Shown one piece after another: positions 46,001-55,076 of a stretch of DNA of 64,000 nucleotides. The notes beneath the pieces were generated by a model. The model was not told the origin of the DNA and did not search any database. It saw only the letters and a list, made by a program, of their open reading frames with translations. Numbering within the stretch: the first letter of the stretch is position 1; every line of letters starts with the position of its first letter. The stretch is taken from assembly GCA_013359135.1 (NCBI GenBank), contig JABWCN010000010.1, positions 1 through 64,000 on the forward strand, given 5' to 3'. The translations under genes were made by a program, and so were the position numbers. The stretch comes from Pseudobdellovibrionaceae bacterium. Its GTDB lineage: Bacteria; Bdellovibrionota; Bdellovibrionia; Bdellovibrionales; Bdellovibrionaceae.

Positions 46001-46735
46001 TATCTGATTGATCAGGTTCGTGAAAAGTATATGTTAGTGCTTCCCGAGGTTGTATACAAATACGCTGATCGTGGAGGCGATGCTTATCTTGCTGAAACTG
46101 AGCTCAAAGAACTGAAAGAAAAAATTTCTAAAATTGGTGAAGTGAACCTTTCAGCTATTGAGGAATATGAAGAAACATCAAAGCGTTATGAGTTTTTAAC
46201 TAAACAACACGATGATTTGGTAGAAGCTAAGGAGCAACTACGTAGAGTTATAGACCGAATTAATAGAATTTGTTCTAAGCGCTTTAAAGAAACATTTGAT
46301 TTAGTGAATGACAGATTTACTAGAGTATTTCCTGTTTTATTTGGTGGTGGAGAGGCTAAATTAGAGCTTCATGAAGACCCTGAAAAAGGTGAAATGGGTA
46401 TTGAAATTATAGCTCGTCCTCCAGGAAAGAAAATGCAAAATGTAAGTTTGATGTCGGGAGGAGAAAAAGCTTTGACGGCAGTAGCTCTTGTATTTTCTAT
46501 TTTCTTGGTGAAGCCGTCACCTTATTGTTTACTGGATGAGGTTGATGCTCCACTTGATGATGCTAACGTCTTCCGTTTCAATGATCTTGTCAGGGAAATG
46601 GCGAAACGTTCACAGATTATCGTGGTTACACATAACAAGCACACAATGGAAGTGGCTAAGAAACTATACGGAGTAACTATGCAGGAGCGTGGGGTTTCAA
46701 CAATGGTTTCTGTCAGTTTACAAGATATTAAGTAA
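43097..46735 (+). CDS. smc: Chromosome segregation ATPase SMC
   Basis: The 1212-residue protein has Walker A GPNGCGKS (31-38), long coiled coils flanking a hinge (about 540-690), the ABC signature LMSGGEKALT (about 1117) and Walker B YCLLDEVDAPLDD (about 1142). It condenses and segregates the chromosome, working with ScpA and ScpB, which are not in this window. The start is TTG, with AGGA nine bases before it. Upstream, AAGTG/CACTT followed by TTTTT (43063-43080) forms a short hairpin that could be a weak attenuator or operator. Confidence 0.96.
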   Translation: MRIKKLELVGFKSFKDKTVIQFDAGITGIVGPNGCGKSNIVDALVWVMGEMSAKDLRGSTMTDVIFAGAEGYSPLGMCEVSLTLENDGGPFPAKYLKHTEIMVTRRLHRNGEGEYFINKEPARLKDVQEIFMDTGAGSKGFSIIQQGMIGKIITAKPEDRRHLIEEAAGITKFKARKKESQRKLQQTDQNLIRLQDIVGELKRQIDSLQRQAQRAERYRHLKNQIEDLDLWLSSRQYLDLKSIADEAERIFRESQSLEVEGESKLAQLQADFETLKLQTLEKEKKVEELQNTFYENQSLVSKKEMEIQQLKFEIEQARRNEQMTGNLMQEQQARLSLLKRDQESLQAQSEEMYQEVSDLEIKFAQRNEVFEADQQRIQEVDDLLTDKRRELFAVGQSVSSLEAKSQALEGQIEDGEEKESNEQLVANELREKKLEFVGRRDRIQEELENNKQASLILNEEVQGIESRKKELNDQLRIKKIEVEEFKDSLGQVTSKLYGLENLQSSFEGYESGVKSVMLWQKSQSEKKQLQTEMHADGSVTTYALDSTQDSDESYFYPVSEVVEVEPSYEVAMEAALGQRLQMLLAQNSEKPLEALDYLKSTKSGRSSFLAADAIHGFNKDQTPSNEPGVQSLLKDVVRSKEPFHQTVSYFVDGIAVVDSLRTAMGLRIRYPGWSFVTLDGDTLTADGILSGGSAEGNESGILQRKNQIKDLTALKNEWAGKLALAQAAMKKMEEELQEITLHFDVAQKKKIEQDIRLRELQKDIERAEQELSNAEYAVDRHDREIRKTQDQLNSLRDKLNEMQTALEEARIKKMELEETSKTLEEEFEESNRDFPELQREVTDLQIELASKKQQNLGVTKQLEMVSKSVQDLETQLSRMTEETEQYSEQMTESQYALEEKKLEFEKWLNHVEELKHELSIEKNTFEELSTQLTDMADELSSTQRAKNDRLTQMNEAQLKLDQAKMKEQYLIDQVREKYMLVLPEVVYKYADRGGDAYLAETELKELKEKISKIGEVNLSAIEEYEETSKRYEFLTKQHDDLVEAKEQLRRVIDRINRICSKRFKETFDLVNDRFTRVFPVLFGGGEAKLELHEDPEKGEMGIEIIARPPGKKMQNVSLMSGGEKALTAVALVFSIFLVKPSPYCLLDEVDAPLDDANVFRFNDLVREMAKRSQIIVVTHNKHTMEVAKKLYGVTMQERGVSTMVSVSLQDIK

Positions 46736-46764
46736 TAGTTAGTTTTTAAATATAGGTGTGTTTT

Positions 46765-47952
46765 ATGATGGGTGAAGTTCAACAAACAACGATTAATTGG
46801 TTGATGGTTTCTGTCGCTATAATTATTTTTTTCATTTTTTTGCCTTTTATTTTAAAGGCCTTAAAAAGTAATAAAAGGAATGAAAAACGACTTACCAGTT
46901 CCGACAAATTAGATACTGTTACTATTGAACCACGCCAACTTACTGATGTTAATAAAGAGGTTTTGAGTGACATTCGGCCAGTAGTCAGAGAGCTTGAGCT
47001 AGTTGAAGCTATTTCTGATGGCAAAGAAGTTGAAAAAGCTTTGTCAAAAACTAGGGATAATTTATTTGGGCGTATAAAAAAAATCTTTCAGACTGACGAA
47101 CATTCATCATCTGTAATGGAGGACATAGAAGAGATCCTTTATACCTCTGATATTGGGCCTCAAACAGTGGTTTCCTTGATGGGAAAATTGGATGAGGATC
47201 TGTCCAAAGCGGAAAAGAAGAATTTTGAATTAGTAAAAGAGTCCTTGAAAAAAGAAATTTTACATATTTTTTCTCAAGTACCAGAAAATAACAGTACTGA
47301 TTTTGCCGAAACAATGAGTAAAATTAAATGGGCTTCTTCTGGTCCAACGGTAGTTATGATTGTCGGAGTTAATGGGGCTGGAAAGACTACAACTATTGGG
47401 AAATTGTCAGCTTATTTTGCGGGCCAAGGGAAAAAGATTTTAGTAGCAGCTGGAGATACTTTTCGTGCTGCAGCTCAGAGTCAATTAAAAGTCTGGACAG
47501 ATAGAGCTCAGGTTGAGGTATTTGCTCCCGAAGGTGTTAATGATCCTAGCGCTGTAGCTTTCGATGCTGTTGCCAAAGCGAAGGCGCAGAATTATGATTT
47601 GGTTCTGATAGACACAGCAGGTAGATTACATACTCAAACAAATTTGATGGAAGAATTAAAAAAAGTGAAACGCGTGATTCAGAAGAATATCCCTGAATCT
47701 CCTCATGAGGTGATCATTGTTTTGGATGCAAACTCTGGCCAAAATGCTTTAATCCAAGCAAAAGAGTTTCACCAATCCTTAGGGGTAACAGGAGTTGTTC
47801 TTACGAAAATGGATGGGACTGCAAAAGGTGGTGTTGCTATTGGAATTACCAACGAATTGAAGGTGCCAATTAAGTTGATTGGGGTTGGAGAGAAAATTTC
47901 AGATTTGAAGCCATTTTCTTCTATCGAGTATGTGGAGTCGATATTTAGTTAG
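46765..47952 (+). CDS. ftsY: Signal recognition particle receptor FtsY
   Basis: I use ATG 46765 (AGG eight bases before), not GTG 46756. The 395-residue SRP GTPase has G1 GVNGAGKTTT (about 200), DTAGR (about 283) and TKMDGTAKGG (about 347), with an NG domain from about 100. Unlike E. coli FtsY it has a true N-terminal membrane helix (about 8-30, NWLMVSVAIIIFFIFLPF) in place of a long acidic A domain. It docks ribosomes carrying membrane proteins at the inner membrane. It lies 29 bases after smc, as in many Gram-positive genomes. Confidence 0.95.
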   Translation: MMGEVQQTTINWLMVSVAIIIFFIFLPFILKALKSNKRNEKRLTSSDKLDTVTIEPRQLTDVNKEVLSDIRPVVRELELVEAISDGKEVEKALSKTRDNLFGRIKKIFQTDEHSSSVMEDIEEILYTSDIGPQTVVSLMGKLDEDLSKAEKKNFELVKESLKKEILHIFSQVPENNSTDFAETMSKIKWASSGPTVVMIVGVNGAGKTTTIGKLSAYFAGQGKKILVAAGDTFRAAAQSQLKVWTDRAQVEVFAPEGVNDPSAVAFDAVAKAKAQNYDLVLIDTAGRLHTQTNLMEELKKVKRVIQKNIPESPHEVIIVLDANSGQNALIQAKEFHQSLGVTGVVLTKMDGTAKGGVAIGITNELKVPIKLIGVGEKISDLKPFSSIEYVESIFS

Positions 47953-47985
47953 ACTTTTTTAGTTAATCTGCACACAATTAAAAAT

Positions 47986-48621
47986 ATGAAGGTATTTTTT
48001 ATTGTGATTTATCTTATGGGAGCCATTTTATTATCGAGTGAGTCCTCTATTGGTGGCATAATTGAGGGTAATAAAAAAAAGTTACCATCAATTTCGTACA
48101 CTCATATACTGGATTGCTTCCCTCAACTAAAGAATAATTCCTTGGAGTTTGATGTAGACTTAGACATTTTAAAAAAAAATATCGATCAATTTTCTCCTTC
48201 AGCTAAGTCTATAATGAGATATCGTAAAGTTATTTATGAAGATTTGATTAGTAGTGAAAGTAAATCTGACTCTCAAAAGAAGAGGTTAACTTTAAGTTTA
48301 GTCCATTTGAGAAATCAGCCAGAATACAGGATGTCGATAGAAAAAATTGATGATAAAATGACTGGCGAGATCATAAGTCTTCCCAAGGTCCATGAGATTA
48401 ATCCAAATAAAGAAATAATTAAAAGTTATTTGATCAATGCAAAAATTGAAGAGGATGAAACTTATTGGATTGACACAAAACTGAATAAATTAGAGTTTTC
48501 CTATAAAATAAGCAATGACTCCATTATAGAGCTAGACTTGTCTGATAAAAGTAAGCAAAAGCAGCTAAAATGTGAAAAAAGAAAAGATAGAGGAGTTCTT
48601 TGTCTTTGTCTTAAGAAATGA
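47986..48621 (+). CDS. Secreted hypothetical protein after ftsY
   Basis: The 211-residue protein has a signal peptide (about 1-23) and a mixed charged domain with three Cys in the last 25 residues (KCEKRKDRG then LCLCLKK). I recognise no family. It follows ftsY by 33 bases with only a weak ribosome binding site, so it may be the last gene of the smc transcript. A periplasmic location is the only supported statement. Confidence 0.75.
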   Translation: MKVFFIVIYLMGAILLSSESSIGGIIEGNKKKLPSISYTHILDCFPQLKNNSLEFDVDLDILKKNIDQFSPSAKSIMRYRKVIYEDLISSESKSDSQKKRLTLSLVHLRNQPEYRMSIEKIDDKMTGEIISLPKVHEINPNKEIIKSYLINAKIEEDETYWIDTKLNKLEFSYKISNDSIIELDLSDKSKQKQLKCEKRKDRGVLCLCLKK

Positions 48622-48701
48622 TTAAGATTTATCCAATCGCAAAAATGATACCTTTTGTGGTTTAATCCTGTGATGATGACATCAAGTTATAGAATAAACA
48701 G

Positions 48702-48729
48702 TTGATTATAAGCGTTTAGAATATATACT
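48702..48729 (+). promoter_or_regulatory. Predicted promoter of the zapA operon
   Basis: TTGATT (48702-48707), a 16-base spacer and TATACT (48724-48729) lie about 68 bases before zapA. Confidence 0.5.
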
Positions 48730-48797
48730 ATTTTTAGGTTTTTAATGAAGCTCAAGTTTAATAATTTTTAGACCAAGTTTTTAGGAATAGGATAGAA

Positions 48798-49181
48798 ATG
48801 ATTTCATCTAATTCAGATTTAGCAAAAAGAAATGTAGATTCACTTAAGATGCCTTCTGGAGGTTCTGCCACAAAGCAAACTGTGATGAGCTCTAAAGAGG
48901 GTCATACCTACGATTTTCATATTGCTGGACTTCCCTACAAACTTAAGACTAATCATGATGATGCCACGGTTCAGGAACTGGTTACATTTATTAATAAAAA
49001 AATGGAAGAATCTCTGGCGCAAACGAAAAATGGATCTTACCAAAATGCAGCTGTTTTAGCAGCTCTTAATATTGCGGAAGAATTAATCTTACTAAAAAGA
49101 AAAGCCCATCGTGAATTAGAAAAAGTAGAAGAAAAAATTCTTAAACTAGCTATCGATATTGAAAACTCAAAAAAAGTGTAA
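48798..49181 (+). CDS. zapA: Cell division protein ZapA
   Basis: The 127-residue protein has an N-terminal tail (about 1-30), the ZapA beta-alpha head (YDFHIAGLPYKLKTNHDD, VQELVTFINKKMEE) and a C-terminal coiled coil (about 75-125, ALNIAEELILLKRKAHREL). ZapA binds and bundles FtsZ at the division site. It is followed 11 bases later by ygfA, the neighbour it also has in many Proteobacteria, but without the 6S RNA gene that separates them in E. coli. Confidence 0.88.
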   Translation: MISSNSDLAKRNVDSLKMPSGGSATKQTVMSSKEGHTYDFHIAGLPYKLKTNHDDATVQELVTFINKKMEESLAQTKNGSYQNAAVLAALNIAEELILLKRKAHRELEKVEEKILKLAIDIENSKKV

Positions 49182-49192
49182 GAGAGAATGGT

Positions 49193-49780
49193 ATGTGTTC
49201 CCAAAGGCTCTCAAGTCAGCTCTCTAAAAAAGAGTTGAGAACGTATTTTAAAAATCAAATCAGCGAATTTCTTAAAAGAGAATCCGTTGAAGATTTGATT
49301 TCTAAATTGGGTAGACAGTTAGAGTTTTTTTTTAAAACACAGAAAGGTATTTGGGGAGTTTTTTCTCCTTTAAAAGAGGAGCCACCTATCTTGAGTTTTT
49401 TAGAAGAAAAACATAAGCAGAATGACTTAGTATGGGTTTATCCTAAAGTCACAGATAGTGTCCAAGGCTCAATGGAGTTTTACCTTCCTGAGAGTTTTGA
49501 GTTGAGTCACTGGGGAATTAATGAGCCAGCAAAAGGTAAAAAAATGGATAAATCTTTGATTCAAGGGATGTTGATTCCTGGATTGGGATTTAACCGTGGA
49601 GGGCAGAGGCTTGGTCGTGGAAAAGGTTTTTACGATCGCTACCTTCAAGATTTTAAAGGTACAAAAGTGGGTATTGGTTTTAGCACTCAACTTGTTGATG
49701 ATTCTTTTGAAGCTAACAGTTGGGATGTGAATATGGATTACTTAATAACTGAGAAAGAAGTTATTAAATTTAAAAAATGA
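49193..49780 (+). CDS. ygfA: 5-formyltetrahydrofolate cyclo-ligase
   Basis: The 195-residue enzyme converts 5-formyl-THF to 5,10-methenyl-THF with ATP. It shows the family features: SKKELRTYFK near the start, the WGVFSPLKEEPP substrate loop, and MLIPGLGFNRGGQRLGRGKGFYDRYL, the conserved ATP/folate-binding segment. It is full length. It lies in an evident transcript with zapA and probably with rny, 61 bases on. Confidence 0.92.
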   Translation: MCSQRLSSQLSKKELRTYFKNQISEFLKRESVEDLISKLGRQLEFFFKTQKGIWGVFSPLKEEPPILSFLEEKHKQNDLVWVYPKVTDSVQGSMEFYLPESFELSHWGINEPAKGKKMDKSLIQGMLIPGLGFNRGGQRLGRGKGFYDRYLQDFKGTKVGIGFSTQLVDDSFEANSWDVNMDYLITEKEVIKFKK

Positions 49781-49841
49781 GTTTGTTTTTTAAGACTTCA
49801 AGCTTGGAAGACCATTAACTTATTTTGAGAAAGGCATAAAG

Positions 49842-51407
49842 ATGGAGATTGTGATTTCGGTCTTTTTAGGGATTTTAATTGGTGGAGTGGTGATCTTTTT
49901 TGTTAAAAAATATAAAGATGACATTCAAAAAAAATCGGCAAGAATTGAAGCAGAAAAAATTATCAATAAAGCTAAAAATGAAGCTAATAAGCTAAAAAAA
50001 GATTCTGAAGCTAAGGCCAAGGATTTCGAAGCTAGAGCAAGAAAGAATTATGAGGCTGATATTCAGAAGCAAAAACAGCAGATGAAATCAAAAGAGCAGC
50101 AGCTTGAGAAAAAACTAAAAGAGTTAGATGATCTCAATAAGCAAAAACAAGAAGAGCATGAGAAGTTTCTGTTGGCGTTAAAAGATCGTGACGAAAAATT
50201 ATCTATTTCAGAGCAAAGATTAAAAGAGTTAGACAAAAAAGCCGAGCAAGAATTATCAGATTTGAAGTTGAAGCTACAAAATGTGGCACAAATGACTCAA
50301 GATGAAGCTAAAAGACAATTGATCAACTCTCTTGAAGAAGAAGCTAAATTAGAATCGGCGAAAAAAATTGTTGAGATTGAAACAGAAGCTCAAAGAGAGT
50401 CTAGTCAAAGAGTCAAAAAAGTTATAGCAACAGCTTTAGCTCGTTTTGCAGCGGAATACACATCAGAGAGAACAGTCAGTGTTCTAGCGCTTGAGAATGA
50501 TGAGATGAAGGGTAAAATCATTGGTCGTGAGGGACGAAATATAAGAACTTTAGAAGCTTTGTGTGGTGTTGACTTAATTGTTGATGATACTCCTGAGGCT
50601 GTTGTGATTTCAGGTTTTGATCCAATTCGTCGGGAAATTGCAAGGAAGACTATTGAAAAGTTAATGGAAGATGGTCGTGTTCATCCTGCCCGAATTGAGG
50701 AAGTGGTAGAAAAGCAAAAATCTGAGGTGATGAAGTCGCTTAGGGAAACTGGTGAACAAGTCATTCAAGAGCTTGGTATTGGTAATATACATCATGAGCT
50801 CGTTAAACTTGTGGGTTCAATGAAGTATCGTATGTCACAGGCTCAGAATGTATTGAATCATTCGTTGGAAGTGGCTCATATTTCAGGCCTGTTAGCAGCT
50901 GAATTGGGAGTTAATCCTAAAATTGCCAAACGAGCAGGTCTATTACATGATATTGGTAAGGCGATTGACCATGTTGTGGAGGGAAGCCATTCTTTCGTAG
51001 GCGCTGAGTGGGCTAAAAAGTACGGAGAATCTGAAGAGGTTTGTCATGCTATCCGAGCTCATCATGATGAGGAAAAGCCGGCAACAATTCTAGCTTGGAT
51101 TGTTCAAGCTGCTAATATTTTATCGCATTCTCGTCCTGGAGCAAGAAGACCGCAGATGGATAATTACATTCAAAGATTACATGACTTAGAATCTATTGGA
51201 AACAGCTTTGATGGCGTAGTTAAGACCTTCGCAGTTCAAGCTGGTAAAGAGATTCGTGTGGTTGTGGAGAGTTCAAAAGTTACCGATGAGTTTGCTGTGT
51301 TATTATCAAGAGACATTGCTAGAAAAGTAGAAAGAGAGATGCCTCAGCTTGGTTCTACTAAAGTAACCGTTGTCAGAGAAACTCGTTCTATTGATATGGC
51401 CAGATAA
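49842..51407 (+). CDS. rny: Ribonuclease Y
   Basis: The 521-residue endoribonuclease has an N-terminal membrane helix (2-22), a long coiled coil (about 25-185), a KH RNA-binding domain with [14 protein letters not shown] (about 223-237) and an HD domain with [10 protein letters not shown] (about 366) and [10 protein letters not shown]. It starts mRNA decay at the inner membrane, the role RNase E plays in other Gram-negatives. Its presence fits Bdellovibrionota. Confidence 0.95.
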   Translation: MEIVISVFLGILIGGVVIFFVKKYKDDIQKKSARIEAEKIINKAKNEANKLKKDSEAKAKDFEARARKNYEADIQKQKQQMKSKEQQLEKKLKELDDLNKQKQEEHEKFLLALKDRDEKLSISEQRLKELDKKAEQELSDLKLKLQNVAQMTQDEAKRQLINSLEEEAKLESAKKIVEIETEAQRESSQRVKKVIATALARFAAEYTSERTVSVLALENDEMKGKIIGREGRNIRTLEALCGVDLIVDDTPEAVVISGFDPIRREIARKTIEKLMEDGRVHPARIEEVVEKQKSEVMKSLRETGEQVIQELGIGNIHHELVKLVGSMKYRMSQAQNVLNHSLEVAHISGLLAAELGVNPKIAKRAGLLHDIGKAIDHVVEGSHSFVGAEWAKKYGESEEVCHAIRAHHDEEKPATILAWIVQAANILSHSRPGARRPQMDNYIQRLHDLESIGNSFDGVVKTFAVQAGKEIRVVVESSKVTDEFAVLLSRDIARKVEREMPQLGSTKVTVVRETRSIDMAR

Positions 51408-51433
51408 AAATATTAATTATTGAAAGAGCAGTT

Positions 51434-52666
51434 ATGTCAGAATCATTGTTTTTGTCTCCTGAAGAACAGTTAGAAAGAATTTCTTTCGGCTGTGTAGATT
51501 TGATATCTAAAGAAGACTTATTGAAAAAATTAAAGAAAAGTCAGGCAACTAAGAGGCCACTTTTAATTAAGTTTGGAGCTGATCCTACGCGTCCCGACAT
51601 TCACTTGGGTCATACGGTCGTTATTAATAAATTGAAGACATTTCAAGATTTAGGACATCATATTCATTTTCTAATTGGTGATTTTACAGCGTTGATTGGA
51701 GATCCCTCTGGCAGAAATCAAACTCGGCCTATATTAACAAGAGAAGAGATTGAAGAGAATGCTAAAACCTATGCGAAGCAGATTTTTAAAATTTTAGATC
51801 CTGAAAAAACAGAGATTGTATATAATTCTAAATGGCTTGCACAGATGAACTCAATAGATTTTATTAGGTTATCAGCGCAATATACAGTGGCTCGAATTTT
51901 AGAAAGAGATGATTTCTCTAAAAGATATAAGTCTCAAACTCCTATTGCAATACATGAATTACTTTATCCACTAACCCAAGGATACGACTCAGTTGCTCTT
52001 AAATCAGATGTAGAACTTGGAGGGACAGATCAAAAATTTAATTTGTTAGTCGGTAGAGACTTACAGTCAAATTATGGAATTGATCCACAATGTGTTATCA
52101 CAATGCCTATACTTGAAGGCTTGGATGGTGTTAATAAAATGTCCAAATCCCTTGATAATTATATTTCTGTTGTAGATTCTCCAAAGGATATGTTTGGAAA
52201 AACAATGCGTGTATCTGATGAATTAATGTTCAGATACTATGAGCTTTTAACAAATTTTACTCCTTTTGAAATCTCAAAGCTTAAAGAAGAAGTAGCTCAG
52301 GGAAGTAAACATCCAAGACAAGTTAAGGTAGATTTAGCTAAGTTTTTAGTGGCAAGATTTCATTCTCAAGCAGAATCCCAAAATGCAGAAGAAGAGTTTA
52401 ATCGTATTTTTGTACAAAAGGGCTTGCCTGATCAGGTGGAAGAAAAAAGAGTGACTTCTGTTTTACAACAACCATTGAATCAACTTATGACAGCTTGGGG
52501 GTTATCTCAAACTAACTCTGAAGCAGTGAGACTAATTGAGGGTGGTGGAGTTAGTATTGACAATGAAAAAGTCACCAATAGCAAGCTAAAGCTTGATTTG
52601 ATGTCTGGAAATTCTTTTATCATCAAAGCCGGAAAGAAAAAGTTTTTAAAAGTTATTGTTGAATAA
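51434..52666 (+). CDS. tyrS: Tyrosyl-tRNA synthetase
   Basis: The 410-residue class I enzyme has the HIGH-type motif DIHLGH (55-60), KMSKS (235-239) and a C-terminal S4 RNA-binding domain (about 345-410). The [10 protein letters not shown] segment and length fit the TyrZ-like bacterial subgroup. A short 26-base gap to rny and 18-base gap to the ferredoxin gene suggest one transcript. Confidence 0.95.
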   Translation: MSESLFLSPEEQLERISFGCVDLISKEDLLKKLKKSQATKRPLLIKFGADPTRPDIHLGHTVVINKLKTFQDLGHHIHFLIGDFTALIGDPSGRNQTRPILTREEIEENAKTYAKQIFKILDPEKTEIVYNSKWLAQMNSIDFIRLSAQYTVARILERDDFSKRYKSQTPIAIHELLYPLTQGYDSVALKSDVELGGTDQKFNLLVGRDLQSNYGIDPQCVITMPILEGLDGVNKMSKSLDNYISVVDSPKDMFGKTMRVSDELMFRYYELLTNFTPFEISKLKEEVAQGSKHPRQVKVDLAKFLVARFHSQAESQNAEEEFNRIFVQKGLPDQVEEKRVTSVLQQPLNQLMTAWGLSQTNSEAVRLIEGGGVSIDNEKVTNSKLKLDLMSGNSFIIKAGKKKFLKVIVE

Positions 52667-52684
52667 CAAAGAGGAAGTTTTGTT

Positions 52685-53092
52685 ATGAAAATTAAGTTTG
52701 TACCTCAAAATATTACCATCGAAGGTAGCACCGATAAGTCTTTGCTAGAACTAGCCTTTGATAATCAGATTCCTATAAAATCGATTTGTAAGGGGGTACC
52801 AAGTTGTGGTGAATGTCGTGTTAAAATTGCTCAAGGTGAAAACAATGTGAATCCTCCCTCAAGACTTGAGCAAAGTATTTTAGGAACTAATTATTTCCTA
52901 GATGGTCGTAGGTTATCTTGTCAGGTCAGATGTTTTGGAGATGTGACGATTGATATGCAAGAACAATTGTTGCGGGATGAAACTCAAAACAAAAAAATTC
53001 GTGGATTTAAATCAAACAAACAGTACGAGTCTAAAGCCGTTCTTGATACTATGATTCTTAAAGAGAAATCAGATGAACAGAGTAAAAAATAA
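52685..53092 (+). CDS. [2Fe-2S] ferredoxin, adrenodoxin/plant-like fold
   Basis: The 135-residue protein has the cluster ligands C35, C41, C44 and C79 in CKGVPSCGEC and RLSCQ contexts, the CX5CX2C...C pattern of [2Fe-2S] ferredoxins. A basic C-terminal tail of about 35 residues extends past the fold and is unusual. It carries electrons for an unknown reductase or Fe-S assembly step in the cytoplasm. It ends the tyrS transcript at a strong terminator that overlaps its stop codon. Confidence 0.88.
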   Translation: MKIKFVPQNITIEGSTDKSLLELAFDNQIPIKSICKGVPSCGECRVKIAQGENNVNPPSRLEQSILGTNYFLDGRRLSCQVRCFGDVTIDMQEQLLRDETQNKKIRGFKSNKQYESKAVLDTMILKEKSDEQSKK

Positions 53093-53117
53093 GAGGGCCG
53101 TTTAGCCCCCTTATTTT
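53091..53117 (+). terminator. Rho-independent terminator after the ferredoxin gene
   Basis: AAGAGGGC pairs with GCCCCCTT (one mismatch, 6-base loop), followed by ATTTTT. The stem begins in the stop codon. Confidence 0.82.
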
Positions 53118-53139
53118 TGCTTGTATCTTAAAAATACAA

Positions 53140-54129
53140 TTATAATTTTTGGATATTTAAGTGTACCATAGTTTGGTTAAGAAGTTGATAAGCAACCTCA
53201 CCGAATGTGATTGGCCCAGTGATGCCTTCTGTTTTTTTGCCTTCCAGTTCAGAGTACAAAAAGTTCAAGATGCAGTTACAAGAAAATAGAATTTGATCAG
53301 TGTTTTTTGGTAAGTTTTGCTTGAATGATCCTACATAGTCTTTTACAGCTCCAGCCTGCTTGTATTTTACACCAGTAAAAACAGGGGCATAGAAAATGAC
53401 TTCTTTATTTTTAGCATCAACATTTTGAAAGCTAACATTGATCATTGCTCCGGCGTAGTCTGCAACTAAAGGAAGTTTAACATCTAGCTTATTATTCTGA
53501 ACGTAGTCAGCAAAGTTTACTTTTTTTCCATTGACTAGAACTTCTTTTGCTTTGAAACCTGATTCAAGGAACTCTATAGTATCACCAGAACCTTGTTTGA
53601 AAATATTCACAATTCCAATTTCAGATACATACTCTTTTCCTAAATCCACTTGCATAACTAAAGCCTTGTCGCTACTAAACTCACCTGTTTGTCCGTTGAA
53701 AACTTTAGGTGTGATTTTACCCAAATCATTCAGGTTTACCCCTGTAATCCAGCCAACTAAAGGACGAGCTGCAAAATTTTTATACTCTGGTGCATGAGTC
53801 GCAAAAGATAAGTGAATTTGAGTCAGAGCGGGAAGCATTATAAGTCCAAAACCTGTTTCAGGAATGTCAGAGTAAACATTTTTGATGTTTGATTCATCAT
53901 AAAGTTTAACATTTATACCTTTTACATAGTTTGGTAATTCCGTAGCAAAAACTTTATCTTTAGTGATAAGTCCACCTTGCTCACTCATGAAGTAAGGGAT
54001 AGTTCCACCTACCCATTTTCCTTTGGGAAGAGTTTTTAGGATGTCTTCATCTGCTGCTAAAAAGTAAGACTTACCGCTGTTAATATTTTTAGTAATTTCA
54101 TCTTTTGTGTACATTTTATTATTATTCAT
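53140..54129 (-). CDS. FIST-like/DUF6976-type protein
   Basis: The 329-residue protein lacks a signal peptide and membrane helices. Its C-terminal part reads FSCNCILNFLYSELEGKKT then GPITFGEVAYQLLNQT, which resembles the end of FIST C domains (a conserved Cys, then GE). I recall this layout in a family named DUF6976, but the match is by memory. FIST domains bind small ligands in sensory proteins, yet no output domain is attached here. AAGGAG lies before the ATG. It is downstream of the 74-residue gene in one operon. Confidence 0.65.
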   Translation of the reverse strand: MNNNKMYTKDEITKNINSGKSYFLAADEDILKTLPKGKWVGGTIPYFMSEQGGLITKDKVFATELPNYVKGINVKLYDESNIKNVYSDIPETGFGLIMLPALTQIHLSFATHAPEYKNFAARPLVGWITGVNLNDLGKITPKVFNGQTGEFSSDKALVMQVDLGKEYVSEIGIVNIFKQGSGDTIEFLESGFKAKEVLVNGKKVNFADYVQNNKLDVKLPLVADYAGAMINVSFQNVDAKNKEVIFYAPVFTGVKYKQAGAVKDYVGSFKQNLPKNTDQILFSCNCILNFLYSELEGKKTEGITGPITFGEVAYQLLNQTMVHLNIQKL

Positions 54130-54157
54130 ATTTTTTTCTCCTTAATTGATTAAATGA

Positions 54158-54382
54158 TTAACCAAGTTTAGATATGTCCTTTTGAGCTGTAGGCAGATTT
54201 TGATTTTTTTCGAAGAGTTGATATAGTTCTAAAGCAGACTTTTGTAAGCTTCCTGGATCATTTTTAAAGTTTCTTTGGGCTGTTCCTAAGAAGATTTTGA
54301 TTGCTAGGAACTCAAACTCGATGTTTTTCGATCCATTGATAATATCTGTCCAAATTTTGCTGGATGCAGATGGTAATGCCAT
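54158..54382 (-). CDS. Small helical protein ahead of the FIST-like gene
   Basis: The 74-residue protein is helical, lacks a signal peptide and has a strong AAGGAG ribosome binding site. No family was recognised. It lies 28 bases before the FIST-like gene, so both are read from the promoter region with the inverted repeat at 54426-54461. It may be a regulatory partner (position only). Confidence 0.75.
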   Translation of the reverse strand: MALPSASSKIWTDIINGSKNIEFEFLAIKIFLGTAQRNFKNDPGSLQKSALELYQLFEKNQNLPTAQKDISKLG

Positions 54383-54686
54383 TATAAACTCCTTTCATAA
54401 TGTTTCGTTTAAATGCTTTTTAGAGTTTAAACACAAAAAAATAAATTATTGAGTGTTTAAAGGTTCAATACATCAAATCATGACTTAAGTTTGCTAAAAG
54501 AAATGTTAAGTTTTTTTCACTAAAAGATTTTAACAAATGTTAAATAAATGAAAGTAGTTGATTTAATAGCTAAATTTTAAATCTATTTAGTTATATGAAT
54601 AAAAATCATAAATGTTTTTTTGTATTAAATTACAAGTAAATTTGACTCAAAAAGAAAACCTTAGTTTTTAATAAGAATAACTAACT
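54383..54686. other. AT-rich intergenic region with a 9-bp inverted repeat
   Basis: The gap has no credible ORF. TTTAAACAC (54426-54434) is exactly complementary to GTGTTTAAA (54453-54461). On the minus strand TTGAAC, a 17-base spacer and TTTATT overlap it, a possible promoter of the 54382 operon under operator control. The rest is plain AT-rich DNA. Confidence 0.55.
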
Positions 54687-55076
54687 TCAAAAACTGCTAT
54701 GCTTCTTTTCTAAAATAAAATTACTCTTTAGTTTTTTTTCCAACTTTCTTGCTTGTTGTCTTTCCTTAACTCTGCTTTTATCTCCAAATCTATTAAGTAC
54801 TTCAAGCATATGATCAACAATTTTCGCGAGGGCAACATAGAGATTAGATTCAGCTTTTTCTATAGTTATTCCACTATATTTTCCTCCAACAACGTGAAGC
54901 TTAAGTTTGAAAAGATCAGGTCCTGCTTGTAGGGGGGAATTGACCATCTCTAGTGTGACTTGAATATTGCTTTTTTTTAATGCGCTAAACTTATCAATCA
55001 AAGCTTCAATTCTTTCTTGAACAACCGATCGAGCTAACTCTGATTTGTCTAAATTTTTAAATTTAATCTGAACCAT
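54687..55076 (-). CDS. HPF/RaiA-type ribosome-associated protein
   Basis: The 129-residue protein has the beta-alpha-beta3-alpha pattern of hibernation factors: IKFKNLDKSEL, VVQERIEALIDKF, three strands including LKLHVVGG and YSGITIEK, and the helix ESNLYVALAKIVDHMLEVL. A basic, charged tail follows. The length fits short HPF/YfiA forms rather than long HPF, which have a dimerising C-terminal domain. It would bind the 30S decoding site in non-growing cells, a sensible need for a non-replicating attack phase (inference). Confidence 0.8.
   Translation of the reverse strand: MVQIKFKNLDKSELARSVVQERIEALIDKFSALKKSNIQVTLEMVNSPLQAGPDLFKLKLHVVGGKYSGITIEKAESNLYVALAKIVDHMLEVLNRFGDKSRVKERQQARKLEKKLKSNFILEKKHSSF

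Noticed and set aside
49181-49193. A 6S RNA gene between zapA and ygfA, as in E. coli
   Set aside because: Only 11 bases separate the two genes, and the gap before zapA shows no long 6S-type hairpin.
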